Shown in pieces: positions 46,792 through 56,498 of a stretch of 64,000 nt of DNA; the stretch's first letter is position 1, and every line of letters begins with the position of its first letter. The position numbers were made by a program, and so were the translations under genes. The notes beneath the pieces were generated by a model. That model saw only the letters and a list, made by a program, of their open reading frames with translations. It had not been told where the DNA came from and searched no databases. This DNA is from Pseudooceanicola algae (GTDB lineage: Bacteria > Pseudomonadota > Alphaproteobacteria > Rhodobacterales > Rhodobacteraceae): contig NZ_CP060436.1 in the NCBI RefSeq assembly GCF_003590145.2, positions 3,043,001 to 3,107,000 on the forward strand, given 5' to 3'.

Positions 46792-47628
46792 GGTGATCTT
46801 GTACCAGTCGGGCGGCAAGATGTCGGGGTTGCTCAGCTCGGCCTTGCCGAACCATTGCGCCGGGGCCATGACCTTCTTGCTAGGATTGGCATTCAGCCAG
46901 GCACCCCACCAGGAAAACGACGAATTGGCGATGATGTTGTGCTGGCACAGGGACATCAGTCGCAGATCCTCGAAATCGGCTTCGGCGCCGTTGTGATCCA
47001 CAATCACCGGCTGGCCGGGCAGGCGCAGATTGTCGCGCGCCCAATCGGGGTCGTCGGAAAAGACATAGATCACCGGGTCATGGGGCAGTTGCGGCAGAAG
47101 CGCGGCCAGCGCGGCATCGTAGTAGGGCTGACCGCAGATCACGTGGCTGGCATTGCTGACGTAATCTCCGCGACGCAGATGCAGGGACACCGACGGCCCG
47201 CTGGCGATCTGTTCGGCCAGATCGGCATTGCGGCCCTGCGGCGCGGGAAAGGCGAAATCGCGGCGGATCTCGTCTTCGGCACCGGCGAAGTATTTCGCAC
47301 TTTGCCAATAGCCGTGCAGGTAGGTTTCGTCCGGGGCTTCCAGCACGGCGGGGTCAAAGCCAAGGCCCTTTTCGCGCAGATACTTCGGTTTCGTTCCGCC
47401 ATAGCGCCACAGCAGATAGGCCAACCGGCGGTCCTGTTGCGAGGGCGGCATCTGGTGCGGGGCGACCGTATGCAGGTTGAAGATGCGGTTCAGGCTTTTC
47501 TCGCCCCGCGCGACGGCCAGCCGGTCATCGACGACCAGCCCGACGCAAAGCCGCTTGGCCAGGGCGCGGCCCAGGGCGTATTGGAACATCTGGTTCCCGG
47601 TGCGGCCGTGAAAGCGGGTGTAGATCAT
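46786..47628 (-). CDS. GT11-family alpha-1,2-fucosyltransferase-like enzyme
   Basis: 280 residues. The GT11 motifs are GRTGNQMFQYALGRALAK at the N-terminus and HLRRGDYVSNASHVI (HxRRGDY), then NSSFSWWGAWLNANPSK. These enzymes transfer fucose from GDP-fucose to O-antigen or capsule glycans. The ATG at 47628 overlaps the stop of the GT25 gene (ATGA), so both are made from one transcript. GDP-fucose synthesis genes are not in the window. Confidence 0.9.
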   Translation of the reverse strand: MIYTRFHGRTGNQMFQYALGRALAKRLCVGLVVDDRLAVARGEKSLNRIFNLHTVAPHQMPPSQQDRRLAYLLWRYGGTKPKYLREKGLGFDPAVLEAPDETYLHGYWQSAKYFAGAEDEIRRDFAFPAPQGRNADLAEQIASGPSVSLHLRRGDYVSNASHVICGQPYYDAALAALLPQLPHDPVIYVFSDDPDWARDNLRLPGQPVIVDHNGAEADFEDLRLMSLCQHNIIANSSFSWWGAWLNANPSKKVMAPAQWFGKAELSNPDILPPDWYKITS

Positions 47629-48341
47629 GAGGTGCCGGATTTCTTCGCGATGGCGCGGCGATAGCGGGATCGTTTCCAGCTGCGGGTGATCTCCGACAGC
47701 GGGGTTTTCTTGCGCTGGATGGTCGAGCCGCCGGTGGTCGCCGCCCCGCTGGAAATATCCGCAGGCCAGATCGTCAGACTGTCCACGCCGGTTTCCCACC
47801 GCATCTGAAGCCAGGTGTCCACGGGTCGGTCAAAGCGTTCCGACGCCTCAAGCAGGCGTTCGGCGGCACCCCGTCCCAACAGATAAAGCGCGGCCGTCAG
47901 CCCGATCACCTCTGGGCGGAACAGGCGGTGGCCGCCTGCTTCTGCCACGACCTTGGCCGGGGTCTCGCGCGGCGACATGGGAAAGCGGATCAGGCTGTCT
48001 TCGCTCGCATGCTCCAGCGCCAGGGCCAGCGCCGTCGCGAAGTCCTTGCCCAGCACCACGTCATCCTCGGCCACGATTCCGAAGGGGTCCCGCGATCCGA
48101 CAATCCGTTCCCAGGCGGCGCGATGGGACAGGAAACAGCCAATTTCCGAGGGCATCAGCGGGAAGGGATAGCGCGGTTTCAAAAGCGCTGTGCCGGCGAT
48201 TTCGGCCACGGCTTCGTGGCTCATGGCGCGGCCGTTGACGGCGGGGACCACGTGCAGATCCGGCAGGCCACGGGCCAGCGCCTTGACCAGTGGTTCGCGC
48301 GCCGTGCTGGCGTCCAGATGGATGACGTAAGATTGCACCAT
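47625..48341 (-). CDS. GT25-family glycosyltransferase (LPS type)
   Basis: 238 residues. The fold begins MVQSYVIHLDASTAREPLVKAL and has CFLSHRAAWERIV plus the EDD metal site (FGIVAEDDVVL), as in GT25 LPS galactosyltransferases. The C-terminus is basic, possibly for membrane contact. It is coupled to the GT11 gene, suggesting a shared surface-glycan step. The 222 bases before the pnp gene carry the pnp terminator and a separate 8-bp hairpin CGGAGGCC-GGG-GGCCTCCG (48446-48464). Confidence 0.88.
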   Translation of the reverse strand: MVQSYVIHLDASTAREPLVKALARGLPDLHVVPAVNGRAMSHEAVAEIAGTALLKPRYPFPLMPSEIGCFLSHRAAWERIVGSRDPFGIVAEDDVVLGKDFATALALALEHASEDSLIRFPMSPRETPAKVVAEAGGHRLFRPEVIGLTAALYLLGRGAAERLLEASERFDRPVDTWLQMRWETGVDSLTIWPADISSGAATTGGSTIQRKKTPLSEITRSWKRSRYRRAIAKKSGTS

Positions 48342-48505
48342 GCCGCCTGCTTAGGCGGGATTGTTCAGCCGGTCCAGAGTTTTGACGCCCCTTGGCATCC
48401 CCTCGCCGGTCAGCGCCGCGCCCGCATCGAGCGGCCACGCCGCTGCGGAGGCCGGGGGCCTCCGGGCGCCCCGACCCGCCGGTTGCGATCAGGAGAGGGG
48501 GCAAA

Positions 48506-48539
48506 GGAAAAGGGCCCCGGCATTTCCGCCAGGGCCCTT
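48506..48539 (-). terminator. Rho-independent terminator of pnp
   Basis: 8-bp stem AAGGGCCC / GGGCCCTT (48510-48517 with 48532-48539) with an inner GGC/GCC pairing. Read on the minus strand it is followed by TTTCCTTT, 25 bases after the pnp stop. Confidence 0.88.
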
Positions 48540-48564
48540 CGAAATCTCGGAAGAGGTCAGAAGA

Positions 48565-50700
48565 TTACTCTTCTGCCGCTTCTTCCTTCGCGGATTCTTC
48601 GCCGGTTTGCTGATCGACCATCTTCATCGACAGGCGGACCTTGCCACGGTCATCGAAGCCGACCAGCTTGACCCAGACTTCCTGACCTTCTTTCAGAACG
48701 TCGGACGGGTGGTTCAGGCGGCGGTTCTCGATTTGCGAAACGTGCACGAGGCCGTCACGCTTGCCGAAGAAGTTCACGAAGACGCCGAAGTCGACGATCT
48801 TCACGACCTTGCCCTTGTAGATCTTGCCTTCTTCCGGCTCGGCCACGATCGAATAGATCATGTCGTAGGCGCGCTGGATGGCTTCACCGTCGGACGAGGC
48901 GATCTTGATGATGCCGTCGTCGTTGATGTCGACCTTGGCGCCGGAGGTTTCCACGATCTCGCGGATGACCTTGCCGCCCGAGCCGATCACTTCACGGATC
49001 TTGTCGGTGGGGATCTGCATGGTTTCGATGCGCGGGGCATGTGCCGAGAATTCCGCGGCACCCGAAAGCGCCTTGTTCATCTCGCCCAGGATGTGCATCC
49101 GGCCTTCCTTGGCCTGGGCCAGGGCAGTTTTCATGATCTCGGGCGTGATGCCCTGGACCTTGATGTCCATCTGCAGCGAGGTGATGCCTTCGGAAGTCCC
49201 GGCAACCTTGAAGTCCATGTCGCCCAGGTGGTCTTCGTCACCGAGGATGTCGGTCAGGATCGCGTAGTCGCCATCGTCTTCCAGCACCAGGCCCATGGCC
49301 ACACCGGCAACGGCGGACTTCAGCGGGACGCCTGCATCCATCATCGACAGCGAACCACCGCAGACCGACGCCATCGAGGACGAGCCGTTGGATTCGGTGA
49401 TCTCCGACACGATGCGGATCGTGTAGGGGAAATCGGTGGCGGCGGGCAGGACAGCCTGCAGGGCGCGCCATGCCAGCTTGCCGTGGCCGATTTCACGACG
49501 ACCCGGACCGCTGACGCGACCGACTTCACCGACCGAGTAGGGGGGGAAGTTGTAGTGCAGCAGGAAGTTCGACTTGAAGTTGCCGTGCAGCGCGTCGATG
49601 AACTGTTCGTCATCGCCGGTTCCCAGCGTGGTCACGACCAGGCCCTGGGTTTCGCCACGGGTGAACAGGGACGACCCATGGGTCCGCGGCAGGATGCCGG
49701 TTTCCGCAACGATCGGGCGCACCTGGTTGGTGGCACGGCCGTCGATCCGCTTGCCGTTCTTCACGACATCGCCACGCAGAACGCCGGATTCCAGCTTCTT
49801 CAGCGCGGAACCGAGGTTGGCATCAGCCAGCTGCTCTTCGGTCAGGGCGGCCTTGATGTCGTCCTTGACGGCGGCAACGGCAGTGGTCCGTTCCTGCTTG
49901 TCGGTGATGGCGTAGGCGGCGCGCATCTTGTCTTCGCCAGCGGCTTTCACGGCTGCGAACAGATCCGAGTAATCCGGGGGCGAGAAGGCAAATGGCTCTT
50001 TCGCGGTCTCTTCGGCCAGGTCAATGATCAGGTCCAGAACCGGCTGGATCTGCTCATGGGCGAAGGTCACGGCGCCGAGCATTTCTTCTTCGGTCAGCTC
50101 GTAGGCTTCCGATTCGACCATCATCACGGCATCTTTGGTGCCGGCCACGATCAGGTCGAGACGCTGCTCGGGGTTGTTGCGCAGGTTGTGCATGTCGTCG
50201 ACCGACGGGTTCAGCACATATTCGCCGCCCGAGAAACCGACGCGGCAACCGGCGATCGGGCCCATGAAGGGCGCGCCGGAAATGGTCAGCGCAGCGGAGG
50301 CGGCGATCATGGCGACGACATCGGGGTCGTTTTCCAGATCGTGGCTGAGCACGGTGCACATGACGAGGACTTCGTTCTTGAAGCCCGAGGCGAACAGCGG
50401 GCGGATCGGACGGTCGATCAGGCGCGCAGTCAGGGTTTCCTTCTCGGTGGGGCGGGCCTCACGCTTGAAGAAACCGCCGGGAATCTTGCCCGCGGCGTAG
50501 TATTTTTCCTGGTAGTGGACGGTCAGCGGGAAGAAGTCCTGGCCTTCTTTCTGCTTCTTGGCAAACGTTACGTTGGCCATGACGGAAGTCTCGCCCAGAG
50601 TGGCGATGACCGAACCGTCGGCCTGGCGGGCAACCTTGCCCGTTTCCAGCGTAAGCGTCTCTTCGCCCCACTGCATCGATTTCGTTGTCACGTTGAACAT
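48565..50700 (-). CDS. pnp: Polyribonucleotide nucleotidyltransferase (PNPase)
   Basis: 711 residues, full length. Two RNase PH domains flank a helical linker, then a KH domain ([17 protein letters not shown], about residues 560-610) and an S1 domain ([20 protein letters not shown]). It phosphorolytically degrades RNA 3' to 5' and is a degradosome component. An acidic tail ([10 protein letters not shown]) ends the protein. It follows rpsO on the same strand, the classic order. Confidence 0.97.
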   Translation of the reverse strand: MFNVTTKSMQWGEETLTLETGKVARQADGSVIATLGETSVMANVTFAKKQKEGQDFFPLTVHYQEKYYAAGKIPGGFFKREARPTEKETLTARLIDRPIRPLFASGFKNEVLVMCTVLSHDLENDPDVVAMIAASAALTISGAPFMGPIAGCRVGFSGGEYVLNPSVDDMHNLRNNPEQRLDLIVAGTKDAVMMVESEAYELTEEEMLGAVTFAHEQIQPVLDLIIDLAEETAKEPFAFSPPDYSDLFAAVKAAGEDKMRAAYAITDKQERTTAVAAVKDDIKAALTEEQLADANLGSALKKLESGVLRGDVVKNGKRIDGRATNQVRPIVAETGILPRTHGSSLFTRGETQGLVVTTLGTGDDEQFIDALHGNFKSNFLLHYNFPPYSVGEVGRVSGPGRREIGHGKLAWRALQAVLPAATDFPYTIRIVSEITESNGSSSMASVCGGSLSMMDAGVPLKSAVAGVAMGLVLEDDGDYAILTDILGDEDHLGDMDFKVAGTSEGITSLQMDIKVQGITPEIMKTALAQAKEGRMHILGEMNKALSGAAEFSAHAPRIETMQIPTDKIREVIGSGGKVIREIVETSGAKVDINDDGIIKIASSDGEAIQRAYDMIYSIVAEPEEGKIYKGKVVKIVDFGVFVNFFGKRDGLVHVSQIENRRLNHPSDVLKEGQEVWVKLVGFDDRGKVRLSMKMVDQQTGEESAKEEAAEE

Positions 50701-50775
50701 CGGTAAATCCTATCGGGGAGCACTCCCGGGCCTTCCCGGGTCTCCCGTTTTCCTGGCGGCCCCATTGCCGCCGAC
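50701..50775 (-). promoter_or_regulatory. Structured 5' leader of pnp
   Basis: Directly before the pnp start are a 6-bp hairpin CCCGGG-AAGG-CCCGGG (50725-50740) and a second hairpin GGCGGC / GCCGCC (50755-50772). In E. coli the pnp leader forms a stem cut by RNase III and PNPase controls its own mRNA; similar architecture is inferred here, not shown. The rest of the 374-base gap to rpsO holds no gene. Confidence 0.5.
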
Positions 50776-51021
50776 CCCATTATCCTTTGCTTCACAGCGC
50801 GGGGGTCCTCGCGCTACGTCTCAGATGGCCGGGCCATACAGGAAAAAGGCCTGCGTGGAAAGGGTCTTCACGCTGTGGAGGCGGGCCGGTGGGCGCAAAC
50901 GGAGGTCGCCAGATGTGGGGCCGGAAGGACCGGCGCGGTGTCCTTGTTCAGGGTCTTCCAAAAGGTACAGGGCGAGGCATCGGCCGGCGCCCGCAAGTCA
51001 CGAAGTGCAGACCCGCCACAT

Positions 51022-51051
51022 GCAAAAGGGGCCGCCCAATGGCGACCCCTT
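51022..51051 (-). terminator. Rho-independent terminator of rpsO
   Basis: 11-bp stem with one G-U pair (arms 51026-51036 and 51041-51051) and a tetraloop; on the minus strand it is followed by TTTTGCA, 24 bases after the rpsO stop. Confidence 0.85.
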
Positions 51052-51074
51052 CGCGAACGTTCGTCCGGCAGCGC

Positions 51075-51344
51075 TTAGCGGCGCAGGCCGAGGCGTTTGA
51101 TCAGGTCCGTGTACCGGGCCTCGTCCTTGCCTTTGAGGTAGTCCAGCAGCTTACGACGCTGTGCAACCATCATCAGCAGGCCGCGACGGCCGTGGTTGTC
51201 TTTCTTGTGGGTCTTGAAGTGCTCGGTCAGCGTGGCGATACGCGAGCTGAGAATGGCAACTTGGACTTCGGGCGAACCGGTGTCGCCTTCCTTGGTTGCG
51301 TATTCCTTCATGAGGCGCTGTTTGTCTTCGACGGTGATCGACAT
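51075..51344 (-). CDS. rpsO: 30S ribosomal protein S15
   Basis: 89 residues, canonical length, starting [21 protein letters not shown] and containing [25 protein letters not shown]. It binds 16S rRNA early in 30S assembly. AGGAG lies 6 bases before the ATG at 51344. Longer reading into the leader is not conserved. It can repress its own translation in E. coli. Followed by pnp, preceded by an unknown gene. Confidence 0.98.
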   Translation of the reverse strand: MSITVEDKQRLMKEYATKEGDTGSPEVQVAILSSRIATLTEHFKTHKKDNHGRRGLLMMVAQRRKLLDYLKGKDEARYTDLIKRLGLRR

Positions 51345-51582
51345 CGGGGTCTCCTGTCTGTTGAGGGTGAGGGCGCAAGCCGGGATGTCGTCCAGCAAGG
51401 TCCATGGAGTCATCCCCGGCCACGGCAGGGCCGCACCGGAAGATTGCGCGCTGATAGGGGATTCGCCCGCGCTTGGAAAGGGAAATCTCTTGTTTTGCGG
51501 GTCCGGGAGGGTCTGGCCCGGGTCGGGGCGATCTCGGGCACGGGTGCAACGGGCTGCGTCCGCTGCTTCATCCGGTCCGGTG

Positions 51583-52035
51583 TCAGGCCTGGCGGCCGCG
51601 CCGGGCCTCGATGTCGCGGGTCAGGCGGATGTCGGTCTGTTCCAGCGCATCCGCCCCGGCCAGCACCACGACGCAATGGCCATCGGCAAAGATGCGGGTC
51701 AGGTTGGCTCCGGGGTCGGCCCGGATTTCGATCACCGGCAGCGGGTCGCCGGCGGGATAGGACAGTTCCAGACGATCGACGCCCCCGGCAAAGCGGGGAA
51801 TGACCGGGATCTCGCCGCGGCTGTTCCTGTTCGCGGTTTCGCCGACAAGGCGGGTCACGGCCTGACGCTTGGCGCGGTCGCGCGCCTCGATCGCGTGCCG
51901 GATGGCGCCGATGCGGGCCAGAAGCGTATCCGGCCCCAAGGGCGCGGAGTTGCCTCCCGCGCCGACCTCGGCACCTGGCCCCGCTCTTGTGCGGTCGGGT
52001 CGTATCATGCGGATCTTTCCCCGGAATGGCCCCAT
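51583..52035 (-). CDS. Hypothetical protein between truB/DUF1643 and rpsO
   Basis: 150 residues from the ATG at 52035, selected because AGGAGG sits 9 bases before it. The sequence ([26 protein letters not shown], then [22 protein letters not shown] and DIRLTRDI) has a helical first half and a beta-rich second half. I do not recognise the family. It is 85 bases after DUF1643 on the same strand. Good ribosome site and position in an operon support a real gene. Confidence 0.68.
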   Translation of the reverse strand: MGPFRGKIRMIRPDRTRAGPGAEVGAGGNSAPLGPDTLLARIGAIRHAIEARDRAKRQAVTRLVGETANRNSRGEIPVIPRFAGGVDRLELSYPAGDPLPVIEIRADPGANLTRIFADGHCVVVLAGADALEQTDIRLTRDIEARRGRQA

Positions 52036-52120
52036 GTCACCCGTCCTCCTTCGACAAGAGCTTGTCTCATGCCGGATCAGGACGCGTCCAAGTCTATCGG
52101 GTGCAAAGGTGAAGCGTCGG

Positions 52121-52645
52121 TTAACGCTGCCAAGGCTCGGGCTGGACCGTATAGGCACGGTAAAGCGGGTGGCGCGGGTGGCCGCCCTTGGTCAGGCCAA
52201 GGTGCGCAAGGGGGCGCCCGGTGCCGTGCAGCAGGTCCAGCACCTCGGCATCGCGGGCCAGGTGGCCGCCGTGCACGCCCCAGCCGCACAGCAGCAGACC
52301 GCCCTCGCCGACCCAACCGGCGCTGTCGCGCAGCACGGCGTCATTGTCCGGGCCGATAGGCTGCGCGGCCGCCTTCAGCCGCGCCGGGGCGGTTTCACGC
52401 CAGGCGAACAGGTTGCAGACCCGGAAGCCGCCAAAGCCAAGCGCCCGTGCCCGGCGTTCGCAGCGTTCCACCGTGGGGTCATTGGCCGTTTCCGTCGCGG
52501 TCGAGGGGTTGAGCATCACGAACAACATGCGCGGCCCCGGCCCCCAGGTGCGGGTCAGGGCATAGCGATAGGATTCGCAGGGGGAATAAAGCGCGCTGCT
52601 ATCTGCGTCGCCCTTGCGGAAGTGGCGCGTGACCAGTCCGCTCAT
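52121..52645 (-). CDS. DUF1643 protein
   Basis: 174 residues. The family pattern [46 protein letters not shown] is clear, as is the C-terminal HPRHPLY. Function unknown; the family is often found beside RNA or mobile genes. Its ATG overlaps the truB stop by 4 bases, so it is translated with truB. Confidence 0.9.
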   Translation of the reverse strand: MSGLVTRHFRKGDADSSALYSPCESYRYALTRTWGPGPRMLFVMLNPSTATETANDPTVERCERRARALGFGGFRVCNLFAWRETAPARLKAAAQPIGPDNDAVLRDSAGWVGEGGLLLCGWGVHGGHLARDAEVLDLLHGTGRPLAHLGLTKGGHPRHPLYRAYTVQPEPWQR

Positions 52646-53559
52646 GCGCCTTCGGTCAGGTTGAACACCCGGCTGGGGTGCAATTCACCGCCCCGGAAGG
52701 TGCCCACGGCGACCGGTTGCCCATTCAGGCTGGCCCAGCAGGTTTCGCCGTACTCAAGCCCGCTGGCGATCACCATGCCGGGGTTGCCGTGACGCAGGCG
52801 GGTGGCGCCTTCGGCGGTGGCATGGACCTCTGGCAGATCGGCCAGGCCCAGTTCCAGCGGCAGCAGATAGGCGTCAAGCTCGGGCGTGCGGGCCAGCCTT
52901 TCGACCTCGGCGAAGGCAATGCCTTCGGCCACGTCGAACGGCCCGGACCACAGGCGGCGCAGGTGGTCCACATGGGCGTGGCATCCCAGCACGCGCCCCA
53001 GGTCCCGCGCGATGGAACGGACATAGCCGCCCTTGCCGCAGACCATTTCCAGTCGGGCGTGATCCGCATCGGGGCGGTCCAGCAGGATCAGGCTTTCGAC
53101 GAACAGCGGGCGGGCCGCGATTTCCATCGCTTCGCCGTCGCGGGCGCGTTTGTAGGCGCGTTCACCGTCGATCTTCACCGCACTGAACTGCGGCGGGACC
53201 TGTTCGATGTCCCCGACGAAGCCTTGCAGGGCTTCCTTGATGTCATGGTCCGACGGGCGGGCGTCACTGGTCGCGATGACCTCGCCTTCGGCATCGTCGG
53301 TATTGGTGCCCTGTCCCAGCCGGATTACGAAATCATAGGCTTTCAGCGCGTCCGTCACGAAGGGCACGGTCTTGGTCGCCTCGCCAAGGGCAACGGCCAG
53401 CACGCCGGTCGCTTCGGGATCAAGGGTGCCCGCATGGCCGGCCTTGTTGGCATCCAGCGCCCAACGGACCTTGTTCACCACGGCGTTGGAGGTCAGCCCG
53501 GCGGGCTTGTCGACCACGAGCCAGCCGGAAATGTCGCGTCCCTTGCGTCTGCGTCCCAT
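52642..53559 (-). CDS. truB: tRNA pseudouridine-55 synthase TruB
   Basis: 305 residues. Catalytic D47 in [34 protein letters not shown] and [15 protein letters not shown] are conserved. It makes the universal pseudouridine at position 55 of tRNA. It is usually next to rbfA; here the pair is separated by about 2.3 kb carrying a plus-strand gene and a glycosidase gene. Followed by DUF1643 in an ATGA overlap. Confidence 0.97.
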   Translation of the reverse strand: MGRRRKGRDISGWLVVDKPAGLTSNAVVNKVRWALDANKAGHAGTLDPEATGVLAVALGEATKTVPFVTDALKAYDFVIRLGQGTNTDDAEGEVIATSDARPSDHDIKEALQGFVGDIEQVPPQFSAVKIDGERAYKRARDGEAMEIAARPLFVESLILLDRPDADHARLEMVCGKGGYVRSIARDLGRVLGCHAHVDHLRRLWSGPFDVAEGIAFAEVERLARTPELDAYLLPLELGLADLPEVHATAEGATRLRHGNPGMVIASGLEYGETCWASLNGQPVAVGTFRGGELHPSRVFNLTEGA

Positions 53560-53629
53560 GAAGATATCGCCCCTGTTTGCCGAAGGTCCGCGACCTAGCG
53601 GGCCGGACCTCAGGCGTCAAGGGGGCTGA

Positions 53630-53757
53630 AGTGCGGCGTGTGTCAACGCCTTTCCACGTCCTGCCGTACTGACGGTCGTAAACACCGATTGGCACAATCA
53701 GGGATTGATATGTGTCCGCGCCAATGTCAGCTTGACGTAGGGGGAGGGCGCCGCACT
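53630..53757. promoter_or_regulatory. Long-range inverted repeat in the truB/cytochrome intergenic region
   Basis: AGTGCGGCG at 53630-53638 and its complement CGCCGCACT at 53749-53757, each next to TGTGTCA or TGACACA. Located in the 259-base divergent region. Possible paired operators or a stem; no regulator is known. Confidence 0.35.
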
Positions 53758-53818
53758 GACACATCAGCGCAGTGTCCGGATTTCCGTCATTCGGCGGAGC
53801 ATTTTCGGAGGAGTTTCC

Positions 53819-55069
53819 ATGACCATACCCATTTCGACAGGCAGGACAGGAATCGCGCGGCGTCCCGCAGGATCGCGCGCGGCGGCGGCGGTGCTTTTGC
53901 TGACGGCAGCCAGCCTTGCTCTGCCCCAGGGCCCGGCCCAAGCGCAGGACGCAACCGGCGACATGGCCTGCGTCGGCAACGGCTGGTTCGACAAGTCCGA
54001 TGCCGATTTTGCGGCTGATTGCGCCGCCATGGCCTTTGGCGACAGCCTCGCGGATCGCGAGACCCTGGCCTGGATGTTCTTTGCGCGGGTCAATCGCATG
54101 ATCGCGGACACGGCGAACGGCGGCATGTCCGGCACCGATCAGGCCCCGCTGTGGATGTCCTGGCCAAGCGATCCGGATACCTTCGACACCCGCATGCCCT
54201 TTGATTTCGGCGCCGGCGCGGATCACGCCATGCAGCCGAGCGCGGAAAAGAAGGATATCCTTGCGGGCCGTGTCTCGACAGAGGACCCGGACGGCGCCAA
54301 TGAACAGGTGACGCGCAACAAGATCAGCTATGACTATCTTGTCGACAACGGGCTGACGACGAAACGCGATCTGGCCAGTTTCTTTACCGACAACGAATAC
54401 GTCGACATGCCCGTCGGTTCGATCGAACTCAAGGCGTCCTGGTTGCAGGTCACCCCCGGCAGCCCGGTCCCCGAAGGCGCGCTGACCTTCACCTTCGACA
54501 GCGGGGAATACTGGTGGCGGGGCCTTCATATCATGGTGAAGATGCAGTCGCTGTCCGACCCTTCGCAGGTGTTCTATTCCGAAGATCCCAGCTGGTTCTG
54601 GACCACTTTCGAATTCAACGACAACCCCGGCGTGGCCGAGGTGCGCGATGCACTGATCACCCAGCGGGCCCCGCTGAGCAGCGACGAAATCGCCGCGATC
54701 CTGCGCGCGGCGGGTCTTGGGGATGCGGGGCTGCAGGCCTATGCGCCGAACGGCACCCAGATCCGGTTCACCGAGAATGGCGAAGGCACGGTACCGGTGA
54801 TCCTTGGTCACACGGACATGGAGGATTTCGCCGGCAGTCCCAATACCGCGCAGCCGACCTACTGGACCCGGTTCGAGGCCAGTTGCCACAGTTGCCATGC
54901 CACGGCGGCCTACAACCCGACCTCGGCCGAGTTCTTTCCCTTCTCGGTGCCGACGGGGGCGCTGCATCCGGGGTACAACATGGCCGACAAGGCAGGGGTG
55001 ACCCATTACCTGGGCCAGGGCTACAAATCGCTTGATTTCATGTGGCCGATCGCCTTCCAGACCCACTAG
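53819..55069 (+). CDS. Exported protein with single c-type heme site
   Basis: 416 residues. A signal peptide (AAAAVLLLTAASLALPQGPAQAQ) leads to a periplasmic protein. One CxxCH heme motif lies at 356-360 (CHSCH), with candidate axial Met in YNMADK or DFMWP. The rest (LAWMFFARVNRMI, ELKASWLQV, YWWRGLHIMVKMQ) is a long N-terminal region with beta structure of unknown family. CGGAGGAG precedes the ATG. It sits on the opposite strand from its neighbours, and splits the rbfA-truB order. Redox or sensing role is inference. Confidence 0.85.
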   Translation: MTIPISTGRTGIARRPAGSRAAAAVLLLTAASLALPQGPAQAQDATGDMACVGNGWFDKSDADFAADCAAMAFGDSLADRETLAWMFFARVNRMIADTANGGMSGTDQAPLWMSWPSDPDTFDTRMPFDFGAGADHAMQPSAEKKDILAGRVSTEDPDGANEQVTRNKISYDYLVDNGLTTKRDLASFFTDNEYVDMPVGSIELKASWLQVTPGSPVPEGALTFTFDSGEYWWRGLHIMVKMQSLSDPSQVFYSEDPSWFWTTFEFNDNPGVAEVRDALITQRAPLSSDEIAAILRAAGLGDAGLQAYAPNGTQIRFTENGEGTVPVILGHTDMEDFAGSPNTAQPTYWTRFEASCHSCHATAAYNPTSAEFFPFSVPTGALHPGYNMADKAGVTHYLGQGYKSLDFMWPIAFQTH

Positions 55070-55085
55070 CTGCCTGAAAAGGCAG

Positions 55086-55114
55086 AAGGCCGGCAGTCCC
55101 GGATTGCCGGCCTT
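55086..55114. terminator. Hairpin terminator between cytochrome-like gene and glycosidase
   Basis: 10-bp stem AAGGCCGGCA / TGCCGGCCTT (55086-55095 with 55105-55114), 9-base loop, between convergent genes. The T run is short in both directions. Confidence 0.75.
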
Positions 55115-55119
55115 GGCCG

Positions 55120-55887
55120 TCAGTCGCCTTCGCGGTCGACCACGACGCCGACAATCGGCCCCATGGCGCGACCCCAGTCGTTCCGTCCAAGTTCCGGTGC
55201 ATACAGGCGCGAGATATTGCCATCGAAGAACAGCGCCTGGTTCAACCCGAGGTCGTCGCGAAAGACCTTGCCGAATTCATGGAAGGTGACCGGATTGCGC
55301 GAAATCAAGAAGGTCGCCGTCTTGCCGTCATCACTGGTGCCGACCCCGTTGCGGATATAGCGCGAGGTGCTGTCGGGCAGGAAGCGGGGATGCAATTCGC
55401 CGTCGATGACCAGCATCGGACCGGATTGCGTGGCATAGCGGCAGGCGGGGGCCTCGTCTTGAAACCGCAGGGTCTCGATCACGCGGGCGGACCCGTCGCC
55501 AAGGCAGAAGACCCCGTTGGGCAGCAGCCCGAAATTGCCCGGCCCGGCGTTGGGGATCAGGCGCATGACCTCCTTGCCGTCTTCGACGTAATGGCCGACA
55601 GGGGCGCGGTCTTCGTGATACATGCCAGCGTTCATGGCAAAGGCCAGCACCTTGCCTTCCCCGGCCAGCCGTGCGTCGATCGCGGAAAATTCGCCATAGG
55701 GCGCGCCGCCGGCATCATAAAGGAACAGGCGCAGGTCCTCTTGCGTCATGTCGACCTGGCAAAGCGCATACCGGTTGCCGGAAAACTCTGCGTTCCGGCA
55801 GGTGACCGCGCCGGCTGGAACGCCGGAAAACGCCGGGCTCAGCCCGGCCCCTGCCGCAAGTGCAATCAGCCAGGGACGCAGGCGCAT
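55120..55887 (-). CDS. Phosphodiester-glycosidase (NAGPA/DUF2233) family protein
   Basis: 255 residues with a signal peptide (LIALAAGAGLSPAFSGVPAGA, then TCRNAEFSG). Conserved segments: AFAMNAGMYHEDRAPVG, GPMLVIDGELHPRFLP, RYIRNGVG, and LNQALFFDGNISRLYAP. The family includes the mannose-6-phosphate uncovering enzyme fold; the bacterial members act on periplasmic sugar phosphodiesters. The substrate is unknown. It starts 4 bases after rbfA, so it is co-transcribed with it. Confidence 0.9.
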   Translation of the reverse strand: MRLRPWLIALAAGAGLSPAFSGVPAGAVTCRNAEFSGNRYALCQVDMTQEDLRLFLYDAGGAPYGEFSAIDARLAGEGKVLAFAMNAGMYHEDRAPVGHYVEDGKEVMRLIPNAGPGNFGLLPNGVFCLGDGSARVIETLRFQDEAPACRYATQSGPMLVIDGELHPRFLPDSTSRYIRNGVGTSDDGKTATFLISRNPVTFHEFGKVFRDDLGLNQALFFDGNISRLYAPELGRNDWGRAMGPIVGVVVDREGD

Positions 55888-55891
55888 CGGC

Positions 55892-56380
55892 TTATTCTTC
55901 CTTGTGGGATTCCGGCCCTTCGCTGTCAGGCCCCGCGCTGGTGTCTTCGGCCTGATCGTCGCTGACCTGATCCTCGCCGGACTGGCCGGCCGCGATATCG
56001 CGGCGCACCGTTTCGTCGGAAAACAGGCGACGGGATTCGTCCAGCAGATCAAAGGTGTCGTCGGGGCGGAACCGCAAATCCGGGGTGAACTTCAGCTTCA
56101 GCTTGCGGCCGATCATGCGGCGCAGTTCATACTTGTTGCGGGCCAGAAGCGCGACGGCATCGTCGACATTCCCACCGCCAAGCGGCATCACGAAGGCAGT
56201 GGCGATCTTCAGATCGCCGGTGGTCCGCACTTCGCCGATGGTGATCGACAGACGGTTCAGCTCCGGGTCGTGGATATCGTCCCGCGCCAGAATTTCGGAG
56301 AGGGCACGACGGATCGTCTCGCCCACGCGCAGCTGGCGTTGCGAAGGTCCGTCCCCATCGGTGAATTTGTTCCTGCTCAT
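55892..56380 (-). CDS. rbfA: Ribosome-binding factor A
   Basis: 162 residues from the ATG at 56380. KH-like core QLRVGETIRRALSEILARDDIHDPEL and LKIATAFVMPLGGG, followed by a long acidic C-terminal tail (SGEDQVSDDQAEDTSAG) typical of alphaproteobacteria. It matures the 16S rRNA 5' end and aids cold adaptation. Downstream is the glycosidase, upstream the divergent dapB. Confidence 0.94.
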   Translation of the reverse strand: MSRNKFTDGDGPSQRQLRVGETIRRALSEILARDDIHDPELNRLSITIGEVRTTGDLKIATAFVMPLGGGNVDDAVALLARNKYELRRMIGRKLKLKFTPDLRFRPDDTFDLLDESRRLFSDETVRRDIAAGQSGEDQVSDDQAEDTSAGPDSEGPESHKEE

Positions 56381-56498
56381 GTCCCGCATCTAATCGCTCT
56401 GCGCGCCTTTGCCAAGCGGTGCAGGGCTCCCGCGACCCTTTGCCAAGCGCCTTTTCGCAGGATAAGACACGCCTGCGGCTGACATGCAGGAGATCGAG

